Below are positions 18,653 through 27,458 of a DNA stretch of 64,000 nucleotides, piece by piece. A program made the position numbers and the translations under genes. Position 1 is the first letter of the stretch, and each line of letters opens with the position of its first letter. The notes beneath the pieces are model-generated. The model searched no databases, was not told the DNA's origin, and saw nothing but the letters and a program-made list of their open reading frames with translations. The DNA is from Kofleriaceae bacterium (GTDB lineage Bacteria; Myxococcota_A; Polyangia; Haliangiales; Haliangiaceae): NCBI GenBank assembly GCA_024762925.1, contig JANTGM010000019.1, positions 1 through 64,000 of the forward strand. The letters run 5' to 3'.

Positions 18653-20676
18653 CGCCAACCCTCGTATTCGTCTTTCCAGTACTCGCCCTCAAAAGGCCAG
18701 AATTCTTCGTCGTCACCAATGAGGCCCTGTTCCCAGAGTTGTCCATGTAACTCGGCTGGGAACCGCCCCGACGAAAGGTCCTGGACTTCAATCTCGAGCC
18801 GACGTTTCTGCCCGATCACAGCATCGATTTTGCCAAGCTTTGCCTTATCAAGAACACGCTTAGTCTCGATGTAGAGGCCTTCAAGGGCATTCTTTGCCAT
18901 CGTATCCGCCGTGTTTTCCAGGCGCAGCAAAAGCTCCTTCGCTGCGCTCTCGAGCTCCTTCGATTGGGCAAGGTCGCTGCGGACAAGGGGCTTGAGACCA
19001 TCAGGCGTTGCCTCTTCGTCGGCGATGGCAACAGCTTCCGCCGCGGCGACAGCTCGTGACTCAAGCACATCAATCTCTGAATCGATTTGAGCGAGGCGTT
19101 GGGTTTCTTCTTCTGCATCGGCGCCTTCGATTTCGCCGTCGCGCTTCGCTCTTCGAAGATTGGCTCGAGCTTTCTCAACTTGGTCGCGCAAGCGCTGTAG
19201 GTCACCCACCAACGCCTGGCCTTCGAGTGCTTCTGCCTGCTCAAACGACTGCTCTTCGCTGTTTGAGCGAACTTTCACTCGTCCAAGCTGCTTCCCGAGC
19301 CCCTGCCATGTCTGAACGACGTGGGGAGCGCCACCTGAGGCTCGGCGCAAACCGGAGACGGCCTCATGGACCCGAACAAAGCCTTCGTTGAAGCGCAGAA
19401 GAGCGAGTACGCGATCACTCTTGCTCGCTAGCTTCTCGGTGAGTTGCTCATCGGGCTCGGCCTTCTCCGCGCGCCATCGCTTCAGCGCCTTGTCAAAGAG
19501 TTGGCTTCGTTTGCGTGGATTTTCACGAATGCTTTCGATTTCTTTGACGATGGGGGCGAGGTCCTTTACGAGATCGTCATAGTAGTTCTGAGCATCTGTA
19601 AACTCACAGTCGGCGAGCTCGACGTAGCCAGCCAAGAGCCTCGCCTCAGGAATGAGCGGCGAGTTTGGAAACTGGCGAATGAAGTCGTTTACCAAGTCTC
19701 TCGAGGTGGGGAGCTCACGTTTCTGGTACATGGACCAGGCTGCCTCAAAGAGCGCGTCGCCGAGCTTGTCTGAGTCCTCTGGGATCTGGAAATAGTGATA
19801 ATAGGCGTTGTCGTAGTTGTCAGTTTCGTGGGCAATGCGCGCTAGGCCCAGCCGAGCAAGGTCTTTGATTCGGAAGTAGCGTTCGTCCACAACAAAGGTG
19901 TACTTGCCATCGTCTGGCGTATCGGAAATCTCACAGAAGGCCTCTGCCGCGTCGGCAAACTCACCTTTGCGTGTTCGGATTACACCGCGTAGGTAGAGTG
20001 CCGAGCTGTAGAGTCGGCTCTTGCGTGAAATCTTAACAAGCTCGGCTTCTGCTGCGGAGAAGTTGCCCTCTTCGTAGGCCGCCCGTGCTCGTAGATATGC
20101 ACGCTCTCCACTCACGCCAGGAGGAACCGGCTCGTTCAGTTTGAGCGACTCGAGCTGCCTTAGGACACTCTTCGGTTGCTTTGTTAGCAGGGCAATGTCT
20201 ACGGCCTTGCGATGAGCTGGTGCGAAATACAGTGTGCTAGGGCCCGACGACATGGTCTTGAGCAAGTAGGTCAGGGCAGCGTCATAGGCTCCAGAGCGGC
20301 TAAGCGCCACACCCAAGTAGTACTGGCTATTTTGAAACTCTACGAAGTCTTCTAGCCCCTCGTAGCGTGGCGATTCGACGATTGCGTACAGTGCCACAGC
20401 CGCGTCCTCGTAGGCACCACTGCGAAGGAGGGACTCCGCTCGGCGCAGTTCCGCGATTAGGGTGTCGCGCGAGCCAGATTCGATATCGAGATTTCCGCTC
20501 TTCTGGAGTTCCTCAAAGTAGTCCCCAACGGTTGGCGATGCCTTCTCGTCACCAGTGAACGCTGGGGCTTCTGAGGCCTCTTGTGCCTGCGCTGTGGTTC
20601 CCCCAAGCGCGATAGCGCCCAAACCCAGAGCGCCAACAAACCCGAGTTTAGCTCCGATGTGTCTTGGCAGGCGCAT
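18649..20676 (-). CDS. NfsC/GltC-like TPR protein
   Basis: A 675-residue secreted protein: signal peptide (cleavage near TAQAQE), TPR-like helices at about 70-350, a coiled-coil region at about 470-620 ([32 protein letters not shown]), and a striking aromatic C-terminus, [18 protein letters not shown]. Length and order match NfsC/GltC, a periplasmic TPR component that in Myxococcus works with the GltA/GltB barrels. It overlaps its upstream neighbour by 29 bases and the downstream gene by 4, so it is firmly part of the operon. Confidence 0.75.
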   Translation of the reverse strand: MRLPRHIGAKLGFVGALGLGAIALGGTTAQAQEASEAPAFTGDEKASPTVGDYFEELQKSGNLDIESGSRDTLIAELRRAESLLRSGAYEDAAVALYAIVESPRYEGLEDFVEFQNSQYYLGVALSRSGAYDAALTYLLKTMSSGPSTLYFAPAHRKAVDIALLTKQPKSVLRQLESLKLNEPVPPGVSGERAYLRARAAYEEGNFSAAEAELVKISRKSRLYSSALYLRGVIRTRKGEFADAAEAFCEISDTPDDGKYTFVVDERYFRIKDLARLGLARIAHETDNYDNAYYHYFQIPEDSDKLGDALFEAAWSMYQKRELPTSRDLVNDFIRQFPNSPLIPEARLLAGYVELADCEFTDAQNYYDDLVKDLAPIVKEIESIRENPRKRSQLFDKALKRWRAEKAEPDEQLTEKLASKSDRVLALLRFNEGFVRVHEAVSGLRRASGGAPHVVQTWQGLGKQLGRVKVRSNSEEQSFEQAEALEGQALVGDLQRLRDQVEKARANLRRAKRDGEIEGADAEEETQRLAQIDSEIDVLESRAVAAAEAVAIADEEATPDGLKPLVRSDLAQSKELESAAKELLLRLENTADTMAKNALEGLYIETKRVLDKAKLGKIDAVIGQKRRLEIEVQDLSSGRFPAELHGQLWEQGLIGDDEEFWPFEGEYWKDEYEGWR

Positions 20677-21427
20677 GCTTGCGTAGCTCCCCTGTTCGCT
20701 TTACATGGTCAGTCTTCTTGTCACTTCGCTTCTTGGACTTGACGGAAACGTCGAGGTGAAGTTGGTAGCTACCTCGCTCTTTCTTTTTCCACTTGTAGGC
20801 AATGTCGCCGCTGTCCTCGGCTCGCACGCGCACATCGAGATCCTTGCCTTGGATCGCTTGTACGACAAAGCTGTTGTCGATAACGCTGGTGAAGCGTTGG
20901 TCATCCTTGCCGGTTGCCTCAAGACGAATGCTGATTTGGTGACGGCCCGGCGCGATGTAGCCTTCGAAGCGCGGCGCTTTGTCGGATGACACCGTGCCTT
21001 CGCTGTCGTCGTAGATGTTGGCGCCGTCCAGTCGGATGGTGGCGCGAGTGATCGTGTAGTAGCGCGCTGAGGTGTAGTTGAGGCCAATCGACAGTCGGGT
21101 GGAGTAAAGCGCGCTGGCAACGGCCGATGCGCGTGCTTTGGACTGAAAGAGACGATCGCGAAGTTTGAAGTACTCTGCTCGCAATGTCGCTAAATCTTCG
21201 CCGGCAGAGGCCTCCGAGCTCGGCTCTTCTGTCGCGGTTGGCTCTTCTCCTTCTGGTGGTGTTTCGTCGCCATCGCCATCGCCATCGCCATCGATGGGCT
21301 CGCCGTCAATGGTTTCACCTGAATCATCGGGCGCGCTCGCCGGCTCATCGTCGGGCTGTTTGGCCTCGACGTGAGCGGGTAGGGACAGAGCGAAGAAGAC
21401 TAGAAAGAGTTTTGATAGGCCGCGCAT
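20648..21427 (-). CDS. Secreted protein with acidic Gly-Asp repeat, inserted in the nfs-like operon
   Basis: A 259-residue protein with a signal peptide (cleavage near VEAK), then an acidic low-complexity segment containing DGDGDGDGDE encoded by a GCCATC-type hexamer repeat near 21270-21296. A coiled-coil helix (residues ~80-105) and a beta-rich domain follow, with an amphipathic phrase YIAPGRHQISIRLEATGKD typical of PEGA/carbohydrate-like beta folds. The C-terminus is very basic (KSKKRSDKKTDHVKR). It sits between the barrel genes and the NfsC-like gene; the Myxococcus nfs operon has no gene here that I recall. Function unknown. Confidence 0.65.
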   Translation of the reverse strand: MRGLSKLFLVFFALSLPAHVEAKQPDDEPASAPDDSGETIDGEPIDGDGDGDGDETPPEGEEPTATEEPSSEASAGEDLATLRAEYFKLRDRLFQSKARASAVASALYSTRLSIGLNYTSARYYTITRATIRLDGANIYDDSEGTVSSDKAPRFEGYIAPGRHQISIRLEATGKDDQRFTSVIDNSFVVQAIQGKDLDVRVRAEDSGDIAYKWKKKERGSYQLHLDVSVKSKKRSDKKTDHVKRTGELRKHAPAKTHRS

Positions 21428-21476
21428 CGCATGATCCTTGGCGTAGGGGCCCGCGCAAATGCGGGCAAGAACAGTT

Positions 21477-22181
21477 CTAATTAGAGAAGGGGAGGAAGAC
21501 CGACAAACCCGCTGTGAGTGATAGGTCGTTTACTAAGAAATTTTCGTCGAGAAGCTCTTGCCGGAAAACGTGATTGCGCAGGTCTACGCGCAACGCCACT
21601 GCTTCTCCAAGGAAGAGCTTTGATCCTAGACCGGCTACGCCAGCAGCGCCACGACTAGTGGCGGAGTCTACGACTCCAACACCCATGTCGAGATGTAGGT
21701 CAAAGCGGGCAATCGTGCCTCCAAGTCGTAGCTTGCCGTACACAGGAGTCCAAAGCAGGAGGCTCTCCACGAAGCGTACTTGCGCATAGTTGTCCTCAAG
21801 AACCGTGCCGCGTTCGTCTTCAATCGCCCGAATCACATCGGCATTGGCATGAGTAAATGCACCGCCGATTTCTACGGCTGTGCTCTCTGTCATGTGGAAT
21901 GTGTAGGACCCAACTAGCGAGTAGGTACCCGAGAAGAGATCGGAGACGTAGTAACCACCACCGAAAGAAAACTCGTGTCGCGCCTGCTTCACGAAAAGTC
22001 GGTCAACTGTGCCGCGCCGTTTACGCTTAACCGCGAGGCGGTTTGCAATCGCCTTATCGATGCACTGCTCGGTGGGGTGGAACGCAATGTCGCCTCTCTC
22101 GTCTGCATGAGCCGAAGGAGCTTGTGCGATGGTGGCACTGGCAATCGCGATCAGCGCGATAGGGGCTAGGCTGAGCTTCAT
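21477..22181 (-). CDS. NfsB/GltB-like outer-membrane beta-barrel protein
   Basis: A 234-residue protein with a signal peptide (cleavage near SAHADE) and an outer-membrane barrel of the type found beside Glt/Nfs systems (OMP_myx_plus-like): [36 protein letters not shown], then [12 protein letters not shown] and a final [11 protein letters not shown] 22181 overlaps the TGA of the upstream paralogue as ATGA. It is a clear paralogue of the next gene upstream: both share the (K/R)-F-x-x-x-GG-x-Y-x-SDL-S pattern, WTP/WSPI.KLR, and FRFDLRD/RVDLRN. The pair fits NfsA/NfsB (GltA/GltB). Confidence 0.72.
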   Translation of the reverse strand: MKLSLAPIALIAIASATIAQAPSAHADERGDIAFHPTEQCIDKAIANRLAVKRKRRGTVDRLFVKQARHEFSFGGGYYVSDLFSGTYSLVGSYTFHMTESTAVEIGGAFTHANADVIRAIEDERGTVLEDNYAQVRFVESLLLWTPVYGKLRLGGTIARFDLHLDMGVGVVDSATSRGAAGVAGLGSKLFLGEAVALRVDLRNHVFRQELLDENFLVNDLSLTAGLSVFLPFSN

Positions 22182-22948
22182 AGTCCTGTTGGGATCCACA
22201 ACGCCAATCCGAGCGTGGCCATGAGGTTGTTTGTTAGTCGAGTTTCAGCGACCGCTTCTTGGACCAAGACAACGTCACGCAAGTCAAAACGGAACGTCAC
22301 CCATTGCGTCGTGTAGAGTTCAAGTGCAACGCCTGCCTGGGCCGCAATGCCCTGCACACTGTTGTGAAAGAAGCGACCGCCACCGGCAGTGAAGACGATG
22401 TCCGAGTGAATAATGCTATCGGTGGTCCGAAGCTTGGCGTGGATTGGAGACCATACAAGACCCGCTAGGCCCAAATAGCCGGTGCCTGGCTTGAATCGGT
22501 CGTCTCCGAAAAACTCTGCCAAAGGCGCATCGAGATCCAAGGCGACGGGCGTGCGGTCAACCGAGAACTCGAGCCCCAAGTCTTCGGTGATGAAGAACGC
22601 GAGTGCTCCGCCGAAAGCGTAGGACGAGGAGAGGAGGTCGGATGCGTAGAGACCACCCCGCGCCACGAGCTCCACTTGCCCCCTTTTTTGAAACTCGCGT
22701 TTCTGAACACCTCGAGGCCGAAGGCTCTGGCCGAGCTCACCGGTGATGCTCTGATCGAGACAGTTGGGAATCGGCACTTCGGAAGGGCGCGAAGCTTCGG
22801 ACGTATCTTCGTGCTCTGACTCGGATGCAGCATTGGGCAACTCTTGAGCGTCTACAGCTTCCGCACCAGTGAGCAGTGGAATACCCGCATGGGCAGCACA
22901 GAGAACGGCAAGTGCGGTGCAGTACCTAGCGGCCTTGGTAGAGAGCAC
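22178..22948 (-). CDS. NfsA/GltA-like outer-membrane beta-barrel protein, first gene of the operon
   Basis: A 256-residue protein starting at GTG 22948 with a long signal peptide (cleavage near AVDAQE), a Glu/Ser-rich spacer, then a barrel matching its downstream neighbour: [50 protein letters not shown]. It is first in the ten-gene operon and faces the FHA sigma-54 activator across 113 bases. In Myxococcus the two barrels form outer-membrane parts of the sporulation (Nfs) or gliding (Glt) machine. Which of the pair is A or B cannot be decided from the sequence alone. Confidence 0.7.
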   Translation of the reverse strand: MLSTKAARYCTALAVLCAAHAGIPLLTGAEAVDAQELPNAASESEHEDTSEASRPSEVPIPNCLDQSITGELGQSLRPRGVQKREFQKRGQVELVARGGLYASDLLSSSYAFGGALAFFITEDLGLEFSVDRTPVALDLDAPLAEFFGDDRFKPGTGYLGLAGLVWSPIHAKLRTTDSIIHSDIVFTAGGGRFFHNSVQGIAAQAGVALELYTTQWVTFRFDLRDVVLVQEAVAETRLTNNLMATLGLALWIPTGL

Positions 22949-22962
22949 GGTGCAAGCCTACC

Positions 22963-23021
22963 CCCGGTCAGAACACCGGGTCAATTTGCCGACGCGAAGT
23001 CTGAGTTTGCCCACAGGTGGG
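22963..23021. promoter_or_regulatory. Palindromes between the nfs-like operon and its divergent activator
   Basis: CCCGGT-CAGAAC-ACCGGG (22963-22980) and CCCAC-AG-GTGGG (23010-23021) are perfect inverted repeats in the 113-base divergent spacer, which makes them operator candidates. A TTGACG follows at 23022 on the plus strand without a clear -10. Confidence 0.35.
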
Positions 23022-23061
23022 TTGACGAACGACAAGAATCAAATCGTGCACGTTCGCTAGG

Positions 23062-24447
23062 ATGAGGGCGCAAAGCGAGCTAGCATTCCACACCGTGGCA
23101 GACGTCTCCGGAACTCGAATTCAACGCGATGGTGGTGTTCCAACCGTCAATTTGCGGCAGTGCAAGCTCGTGGTGCTCAAGGGGCCAGAGCGAGGCAGTG
23201 AGCATGTGGTTCAAGGAGAAGTGATTCGGGTTGGCAAGGGCGAAGACAATGATCTCGTCATAACCGATGAGACCGTCTCGCGTTACCATTTTGAGATTGT
23301 GCGCGATGCGAAGGGCTATCTGCTTCGCGATTTGCAGTCGACCAATGGCACATTTCTCGATGGTGCGGAAATCCGCGAGGCCTACATTCGGGCAGGAGCC
23401 GTAATCGCCGCAGGGGCCGCAGAACTCAAATTCAGCCCGTTTGAAGAGCGCATCCAGATTCTACCATCCGAGAAGGAAAAACTCGGCAGCATGGTGGGGC
23501 GCTCGCAGAAGGTTCGTCAGATTTTTGGGCTTATTGAGCGAATTGCCCCCACGGATGCCACAGTACTCATAGAAGGAGAAACAGGCACAGGTAAAGACAT
23601 TCTTGCGCGAAGCATTCACCAGCTATCAAAGCGCAAAGATGCTCCGTTTGTCGTGGTGGACTGTGGTGCCGTCTCAGGAACTCTGATCGAGAGTGAGCTT
23701 TTTGGACACGAAAAGGGGGCGTTCACGGGTGCGAGTACCCAGAGGTTGGGAGCCTTTGAATACGCCAATGGCGGCACGGTGTTCCTCGACGAACTCGGTG
23801 AGCTGTCACTTGATCTGCAGCCCAAACTGCTAAGGGTGCTAGAGCAGCGGGAGATTCGCAGGGTAGGTGGATCACAGACCATCAAAGTGGACCTTCGGGT
23901 GATTGCGGCAACACGCATGGACCTACGAAGTGAAATTGAGAAGGGGAAGTTTCGAGAGGATCTCTATTTCCGACTCAACGTGGTGCCGATCGTGTCACCT
24001 GCGCTCCGAGATCGGAAAGATGATATCCCTCTGCTGGTTCGCCACTTTCTCAAGGATCTCGCACATGAGGATGCCCCTGAACTGACGGAAGCGAGTCTTG
24101 CCGCGCTCATGGCCCATGATTGGCCAGGCAACGTTCGGGAGCTAAGAAATGTTCTGGAGCGCGCGCTGGCCCTCCGAGCCGATCCGGGCACCCTTGTGGC
24201 GCCCTTGGGTGAGCAGCGAGGTTTCAGCCAAGCCGCTCCACAAGGGCCCGGCTTCACCTTTGAGGAAGGCATCTCGTTCCGTGAGCAGAAGGAACGTTGG
24301 ACCGACGAGTTTGAGTCAAAGTACCTCAGGTGGTTGTTGGAAGGCGCAAGTGGCAATATCTCGAAGGCGGCGCGAGCAGCTGATATGGACCGAAAGTACC
24401 TTCACAAGCTGCTCAAGAAACACGATATCGATCCCCGTGATCTCTAG
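23062..24447 (+). CDS. FHA-domain sigma-54-dependent transcriptional activator
   Basis: A 461-residue activator. Residues ~35-125 form an FHA phosphothreonine-binding domain with intact R56-x-G58, S73-R74-x-H76 and N95-G96 motifs. A AAA+ domain follows (~140-370): Walker A GETGTGKD, the sigma-54-contacting GAFTGA loop, Walker [11 protein letters not shown] and WPGNVREL. The C-terminus has a Fis-type HTH ([24 protein letters not shown]). It has no receiver domain, so the input is probably Ser/Thr-kinase phosphorylation read by FHA. It is transcribed away from the nfs-like operon and may regulate it. ATG 23062 has only a weak AGG upstream. Confidence 0.9.
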   Translation: MRAQSELAFHTVADVSGTRIQRDGGVPTVNLRQCKLVVLKGPERGSEHVVQGEVIRVGKGEDNDLVITDETVSRYHFEIVRDAKGYLLRDLQSTNGTFLDGAEIREAYIRAGAVIAAGAAELKFSPFEERIQILPSEKEKLGSMVGRSQKVRQIFGLIERIAPTDATVLIEGETGTGKDILARSIHQLSKRKDAPFVVVDCGAVSGTLIESELFGHEKGAFTGASTQRLGAFEYANGGTVFLDELGELSLDLQPKLLRVLEQREIRRVGGSQTIKVDLRVIAATRMDLRSEIEKGKFREDLYFRLNVVPIVSPALRDRKDDIPLLVRHFLKDLAHEDAPELTEASLAALMAHDWPGNVRELRNVLERALALRADPGTLVAPLGEQRGFSQAAPQGPGFTFEEGISFREQKERWTDEFESKYLRWLLEGASGNISKAARAADMDRKYLHKLLKKHDIDPRDL

Positions 24448-24486
24448 CGGTTCAGCCATCGCGGAGCTGGGGGGCAACTCCAGGTC

Positions 24487-25791
24487 TCAGTATCGGAAGA
24501 GCATGCCAAGCTGTAGCGTGAATGCATCAACAGCTTGACCACTTGAGAGGAACTGGCGATCGATTCCCTCGCGATTGTCTTCGATGGGATCGGCAGGAAG
24601 CTCATCGAGCAAGTAGACCTCGGCTTTGAGGTTGAAGCTCACTTCGTCAAAGACACCCAGAACGTTTCCGCCGTTTTCATCGAATTTGATGTAGCTAAAC
24701 TTCATGCCACCGACGATGTTGCGGATGGCACCAAGCTCGCGGTCGCCTGTGAAGTACTCGCCAGCGCTGCCTTCCGTTTCGTAGAAAAATGCATCCTTAA
24801 AGAATGTCGCCTCGGACTGCTGGTAGATGCGTGCATTGGTTCTGAGCAGTAGGCTGTTGCCGAAGTACTGGCTATAGCCCAAGCCAAGCGTGACGGAGTT
24901 GACACCCCAGGTATCTGTGTAGCCCCGTGCCATTGCGTGCATTGCACTCTTGATGCTGGGCAAGTACTTGTTCACACGGGCCATAAGAGCAACCCGGCCC
25001 CGCACATCAGGCAAATGCTCTTGTGCCTCGACTCCAGAGACGCGCACACGTCGATAGGGATTACTCTGAAACCCGCGTGCAACTTGGCCATAGAGCCCGA
25101 ATTGCGCAACGACGGAAGGGGAGATGTTTTGCGTAACGGTTGCTTGCGTCGTATCAAATGAGAGGTCGCGCCAAACACTGTCACCCGCAACGTCTTTGCC
25201 GAGAAGAAACTTCTGCTTCTCACAGGCCTGTTGCCCAGTAAGAGGCCTTCGCTCGAGTGCTGTCGCCATGCCATTGTCGAAGTCGCAAACCTGATCAAAG
25301 CCGTGGTTGTAGCTGAGTGCGAGAGCGGTGTTCTTGCCGGGCAAGTCGACCTTTGCACTAGCACCAACACCAATCGAGTTGTAGTCACGCTCGCTGCCAA
25401 TGTTGCCTGAGATACTCAGAGTGGAGCGCGAGCCGTAGAACGTGATGCCTGTGGTTGCGGCGTGACGAAGGTCTTTAAAGGTGGTTGCCGAAGAGACAGC
25501 GTCGGTGGAGTAGACAGCTGCGGTGGCTCCACTCACAGCATCAGCCGAGTACCCAATATCGAGTGTCGTATTGTCTCCAGCATCGACGCCAATGTCGAAT
25601 TGTGGATGCACGACCGTGAGGCCCCCAAGGTTGCCCTTGCGCTTCTCTTGGTACCAAGTGGTTGTGCTGTCTACGCGATCTTCGGCGTGGGCTTGCGCAA
25701 GCGAAGAGGGCGCAACAACCCCAGCCAGGGCTGGCAGTACAATAGGAAGTGCCATGTAGGCCAGTCCAAGGAAGCTCGCTGAACGTTTCAT
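24487..25791 (-). CDS. DUF3570 family outer-membrane protein
   Basis: A 434-residue protein with a signal peptide (cleavage near AQAHAED) and a long beta-rich chain that reads as an outer-membrane barrel: alternating strands such as TTLDIGYSADAVSGAT, SRSTLSISGNIGSERDYNS, VNSVTLGLGYSQYFG, and a terminal MLFRY. The SADAVSGAT..VYSTDAVSSAT phrases and the partner gene (DUF4266) identify the DUF3570 family. ATG 25791 is chosen from the signal peptide; the frame extends upstream over the neighbour. DUF3570/DUF4266 pairs often lie near ApbE flavin transferases and redox proteins, but no function is established. Confidence 0.8.
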   Translation of the reverse strand: MKRSASFLGLAYMALPIVLPALAGVVAPSSLAQAHAEDRVDSTTTWYQEKRKGNLGGLTVVHPQFDIGVDAGDNTTLDIGYSADAVSGATAAVYSTDAVSSATTFKDLRHAATTGITFYGSRSTLSISGNIGSERDYNSIGVGASAKVDLPGKNTALALSYNHGFDQVCDFDNGMATALERRPLTGQQACEKQKFLLGKDVAGDSVWRDLSFDTTQATVTQNISPSVVAQFGLYGQVARGFQSNPYRRVRVSGVEAQEHLPDVRGRVALMARVNKYLPSIKSAMHAMARGYTDTWGVNSVTLGLGYSQYFGNSLLLRTNARIYQQSEATFFKDAFFYETEGSAGEYFTGDRELGAIRNIVGGMKFSYIKFDENGGNVLGVFDEVSFNLKAEVYLLDELPADPIEDNREGIDRQFLSSGQAVDAFTLQLGMLFRY

Positions 25792-25804
25792 GCGCGAGTC
25801 GTAC

Positions 25805-26089
25805 CTAGTTGCAGCCACAGCCGCCGCCACCTGTGCCTCGGCCGCCAGCGGAACCTTCGCGGTTGGACAAGATGTGTTCATCAGCAGATGTCTCTTGGCC
25901 ATCTGCATCGAACTGCATGATGCGATCTGCGAGAAATTCCTTTTCACTGGCACGTACAGCCTGCTTGCCGCACGCACCGAATAGGAAACCCGTCGCAAGC
26001 ACGCACGCAAGAATGAGCTTGGTGCGTCCACTTGGGATGTTTGTTGCCTTAGAAGAAGATTGCCAAGCCACCGCTATACTCCTGTCCAT
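25805..26089 (-). CDS. DUF4266 small lipoprotein
   Basis: Up to 94 residues. The hydrophobic segment LILACVLATGFLFGAC carries the lipobox FGAC. The mature part is ASEKEFLADRIM, then DEHILSNREGSAGG, and ends GGGGCGCN. The REGS.GG...GGGGCGCN tail is the hallmark of DUF4266. It overlaps the upstream SH3 gene by about 40 bases from ATG 26089; GTG 26071 is an alternative start. The terminal Cys-rich tail suggests a metal or redox site, which is an inference. It directly precedes its regular partner, the DUF3570 protein. Confidence 0.85.
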   Translation of the reverse strand: MDRSIAVAWQSSSKATNIPSGRTKLILACVLATGFLFGACGKQAVRASEKEFLADRIMQFDADGQETSADEHILSNREGSAGGRGTGGGGCGCN

Positions 26090-26825
26090 TGGACGCTTGA
26101 TCCGGGTCGTGAATCGTCCAGTTCCGGAAATCCAAACGCAACGTGATTTGTTTCTTTAGAGTGATTTCAAAGCCACCGCCAGCGACGAGGGCATAGAGTG
26201 TTTCTGGGTCTTGTGTGAAATTGTCTGCTTTGGGTCGTAGATGCGCAGCTCCCACGCCGGCATGCATGTAGGGGCCAATCGCAGCACCCGGCAGCATGCG
26301 AAGGGTCCAGCCGATGCCCCCAAGAAAGAGGTCTTCCTGTTGGCGTGGGCTCAGGCCAACAAATCCTTCAAGGGCGAAATAGGGGTCAATAAGCCAGGCT
26401 GGGCGAAGGAGAAATGTGCCTTCGCCATCAAGTGTGCCAGCGGAAAACGAAATTTCAACATCTGCATATGGCACTGGGGAGGGCCCCAAGAGCGTGTCGG
26501 AGATAGCACCGCCAATCCGCGAGAAGAACCCTTTCTCCACGTCATCAACAACCTCGAAGGGGAAGACGAGTTCTCCAAAAATCCACCCCGTCGTTCCGTC
26601 GTCCAAGCGCACTTGGTACCAGTAGTTTTGCGTGCTGCGATCGAGTACTTCGAGCACATCTCCGCGCTCGGCAAAATACACACTACGGTATTGAGCGGAA
26701 GGTCCGGTGTGTACGGGGGCATCGTGACTGATGACGCGGAGATAGGCCTCCGCCTTGGCCTGCCTAGGAGAGGCGAGAAGAACTCCCAAAACGAGCACCA
26801 GGGATAGCCAAATTGTTCGTCTCAT
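26049..26825 (-). CDS. SH3-domain outer-membrane beta-barrel-like protein
   Basis: A 258-residue protein with a signal peptide (cleavage near AKAE). Residues ~28-90 form a bacterial SH3 domain (APVHTGPSAQYRSVYFAERGDVLEVL, WYQVRLDDGTTGWIFGELV). The rest is a glycine/aromatic beta-strand region ending in AIFF, consistent with an eight-strand barrel (YFALEGFVGLSPR, IGPYMHAGVGAAH, ITLRLDFRNW). ATG 26825 overlaps the upstream TGA as ATGA. A peptidoglycan- or peptide-binding SH3 attached to an outer-membrane barrel is inferred. Confidence 0.7.
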   Translation of the reverse strand: MRRTIWLSLVLVLGVLLASPRQAKAEAYLRVISHDAPVHTGPSAQYRSVYFAERGDVLEVLDRSTQNYWYQVRLDDGTTGWIFGELVFPFEVVDDVEKGFFSRIGGAISDTLLGPSPVPYADVEISFSAGTLDGEGTFLLRPAWLIDPYFALEGFVGLSPRQQEDLFLGGIGWTLRMLPGAAIGPYMHAGVGAAHLRPKADNFTQDPETLYALVAGGGFEITLKKQITLRLDFRNWTIHDPDQASNGQEYSGGLAIFF

Positions 26826-27292
26826 TCGGTCACAAACCAATCGAGGAAGACAAGTTCAGACTCGCTGCCTGGAGCAAAGAGCTCGCCGCCACCGTGGCTA
26901 TCCACGCCGCTCATAGGCTTTGTGAGCAGGGAGCTAGCCTGGGGGGTGCCGCAGTTTAGAAAGCGCGTTGTCACGTTGTAGTTGGCCGTGAAATCGATCG
27001 GTGGATTGACTGAGACGCGAAACGCAGAACGACCGTTTTCGAGCTGGTGACATCCACCCTCGGCTACGCACGATTTTGCTTCGTCTGCGGTTGCGATAAA
27101 TTCTGGCCAGATGAATTCTTCGAAGTAGGCAGGGTCTGGACGACAGGCACCCGGGGAGACCGGTGTTTCTCCCAAGTCAACAGTTGGGCATGCGGAGAGC
27201 AGGGTACTCGCGAGCGCAACGCCCATCGCGCCCAGCCCAATGCGTGACATTCGGTCAGGCACGCTCGCGTTTGAATCGGGTACTCGGTTCAT
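26822..27292 (-). CDS. Lipoprotein with PSCyt-like Cys-His motif
   Basis: A 156-residue lipoprotein, ATG 27292, with lipobox LLSAC. The mature part has F..FIWPEFI followed by SCVAEGGCHQ, an atypical C-x5-C-H motif, then SAFRVSVNP and a C-terminal PMSGVDSHGGGELFAPGSESELVFLDWF. This recalls the planctomycete-type cytochrome c modules common in myxobacterial lipoproteins (C..xGCH, then G.H.GG, ....I..W). Covalent haem binding is uncertain because the Cys spacing is not CxxCH. It is the first gene of the SH3-DUF4266-DUF3570 operon. Confidence 0.6.
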   Translation of the reverse strand: MNRVPDSNASVPDRMSRIGLGAMGVALASTLLSACPTVDLGETPVSPGACRPDPAYFEEFIWPEFIATADEAKSCVAEGGCHQLENGRSAFRVSVNPPIDFTANYNVTTRFLNCGTPQASSLLTKPMSGVDSHGGGELFAPGSESELVFLDWFVTE

Positions 27293-27458
27293 CGCCACCG
27301 GAATGGTACACAGGTCGTGGGTGTTGGCGCCAGATTCGCTCCAAGTTGATTCAGGATGTACATCCACCTACAGTGGGGGCGAGTCGCTTGCTGCCGAGAG
27401 GTGCCTGACGGTATCGTTGAGTGCCTTGTCTGAAGACGGACTACATCGCCCAGCGACG

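Noticed and set aside
22951-22967. GG-N10-GC arrangement with TTGCA on the minus strand, just upstream of the nfs-like operon
   Set aside because: The -12 element would lie three bases from the GTG start and place transcription inside the gene.
27052-27075. CVAEGGCH as a canonical c-type haem motif
   Set aside because: The Cys spacing is C-x5-C-H, not CxxCH, so covalent haem attachment cannot be claimed; only a PSCyt-like resemblance is reported.
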